Below, piece by piece: positions 50,858 to 51,700 of a stretch of DNA of 51,700 nucleotides. Under the pieces are notes generated by a model that did not search any database, was not told the origin of the DNA, and was given only the letters and a program-made list of their open reading frames with translations. The stretch is from Acidobacteriota bacterium. GTDB lineage: Bacteria; Acidobacteriota; Vicinamibacteria; Vicinamibacterales; CAVVIG01. The translations under genes were made by a program, and so were the position numbers. Numbering within the stretch: the first letter of the stretch is position 1; the number at the start of each line of letters is the position of its first letter. The stretch covers positions 1,830 to 53,529 of the forward strand of contig QHWJ01000244.1 in assembly GCA_003222535.1 (NCBI GenBank), given 5' to 3'.

Positions 50858-51328
50858 TCACAGGAGCGCCCGAATTCGTACGTCTCCGACCTCAATGCCA
50901 GCCTTAACTTCATCAATGGTGGTGCCATCCTGTAGATGTGGCAGCAACCTCTCGACGGTCTCGTTGATTTGAGCCGGCGGTACCAGACCTGACCAGCGTA
51001 AGACCGAGTCTAGAGCCGTGGGGTCCGTTCGAAGCGGCTCGTTGAAGGACAGCGCAGCGTTTGAGCTCTTTATTTCGCACAGGAGCAGCTCCCGACGAGC
51101 CCCAAGCTCCAGAAATGGATCAGTGTCAACTTCACGTTCCGATTGGTCGTGAAACGGATGCCATACAGCAAGGCAATCGATGTCGCTTTTCGCCAATCCC
51201 TTTGTTTCAGAGTGGAGTACCAATCCTGAAGTAAAGAACCCGTTGAGTCTCAGGTAAAGCGCCGTCACGGCCTCTGGCAGATCTCGGGGATGCATCTTGG
51301 TCATTCGGTCGTCAGGATTCTGTTTCAT
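50858..51328 (-). CDS. PD-(D/E)XK-like protein of unknown role
   Basis: A 156-residue protein without signal or membrane segment. LPEAVTALYLRLNGFFTSGL precedes GLAKSDIDCLAVWHP and ELLLCEIKSSNAALSF. Asp in SDIDCLAV and the E-x-K in LCEIKSS are arranged as in the PD-(D/E)XK nuclease-like fold. Relatives are short uncharacterised proteins that often travel with accessory genes. It may be a nuclease domain, an inactive relative, or part of a defence or repair function. The lower GC than the upstream region suggests recent arrival. There is no partner gene inside the window. ATG codons at residues 9 and 12 are also possible starts. Confidence 0.6.
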   Translation of the reverse strand: MKQNPDDRMTKMHPRDLPEAVTALYLRLNGFFTSGLVLHSETKGLAKSDIDCLAVWHPFHDQSEREVDTDPFLELGARRELLLCEIKSSNAALSFNEPLRTDPTALDSVLRWSGLVPPAQINETVERLLPHLQDGTTIDEVKAGIEVGDVRIRALL

Positions 51329-51700
51329 TACACCCAGAACTCCAGTTGCGTTAAGCCTAAGGCCAAGCCCTTTTTCGTTCCGGTTGCCCCTTTACCTTGG
51401 GAGCAACGGCGAGCCTGGCGTTTTCTTCGGCCTCTTCTTTCGTTCCGCCTAGCTCACCGCTGGTGGCCCGAGCACGGCGAGCACGGTCCGTCTTCGGCAT
51501 TGGGTAACACACGAACAATTTGCCTTGCTCACGCACAACAAACTCGAATTCATCCAGCTGCGGCCAGTTGGGACCGTACGGGCAGGGTGCCTCTTCCCAC
51601 CCAGCGCTCACGGGCGTTTCTCGCGCCCGTCAGCTGCTGTCTAAGCTCATCGCCTGGACCGCCACGGGGTCGCCCAAGGGAACGTTGATCCTCGACTTTA
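51329..51700. other. Window end, one weak coding candidate
   Basis: On the minus strand 51357-51611 (GTG start) encodes 84 residues with GPNWPQLDEFEFVVREQGKL then FVCYPMPKTD, followed by a basic tail. It might be a small real gene or fragment. I recognise no family, so I do not call it separately. Confidence 0.3.

Overview
The window reads as a high-GC chromosome segment from a soil-type Acidobacteriota, most likely a Vicinamibacteria-like (subdivision 6) organism. This is inferred from content, not from a marker gene. The signs are an ADOP-type MacB/FtsX permease, three Oar-like TonB-dependent receptors with N-terminal carboxypeptidase-regulatory domains, many secreted quinoproteins, amidohydrolases and amidases, a bactofilin, and several families of short intergenic repeats. 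I see no rRNA, tRNA, CRISPR array, insertion sequence or prophage.

Layout. 1-2340: ADOP permease cut by the window edge, then a remnant of a second permease start. 2545-3233: HTH antitoxin / PIN toxin pair. 3300-9830 (minus): PQQ glucose-dehydrogenase-like quinoprotein, a secreted protein of unknown function, and a TonB receptor. 10013-15037: PhoD-type phosphatase, bactofilin (minus), beta-propeller protein with an EF-hand, diheme cytochrome c. 15179-19967: anchored hypothetical protein, amidohydrolase, broken FMN hydroxy-acid oxidase gene, and a subclass-B3-like metallo-beta-lactamase homologue. 20179-26715: second TonB receptor, a 454-residue orphan protein, a decayed gene, a secreted amidase. 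27210-31405: small protein, then a tight three-gene redox operon (FAD dehydrogenase, two-cluster Fe-S protein, geranylgeranyl-reductase-family flavoprotein). 31431-31849: composite tandem repeat. 31848-38300 (minus): CzcCBA-type metal efflux operon ending in a DUF4097-like protein. 38473-45556: FG-GAP protein, small membrane protein, large two-domain amidase, and a cytochrome c / PQQ alcohol dehydrogenase operon. 45784-51328: third TonB receptor, lipoprotein amidohydrolase, PD-(D/E)XK-like protein.

Physiology. The genes describe an envelope-centred scavenger. TonB receptors take up large substrates, secreted amidases, amidohydrolases and a phosphatase cut them, and periplasmic quinoproteins with c-type cytochromes oxidise alcohols or sugars. 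The CzcCBA operon exports divalent metals.

The most unusual layer is the repeats. Several palindromes share one plan: a GTAG (or CTAC on the other strand) at the foot of a perfect stem, which is the layout of REP elements moved by RAYT/TnpA-REP transposases. Copies lie in spacers, inside a decayed gene, across a stop codon, and as an in-frame cluster inside an Fe-S protein gene. A second class consists of imperfect inverted repeats whose arms are themselves built from 7-12 bp degenerate units. A third is an exact 47-bp x4 plus 26-bp x9 tandem array.
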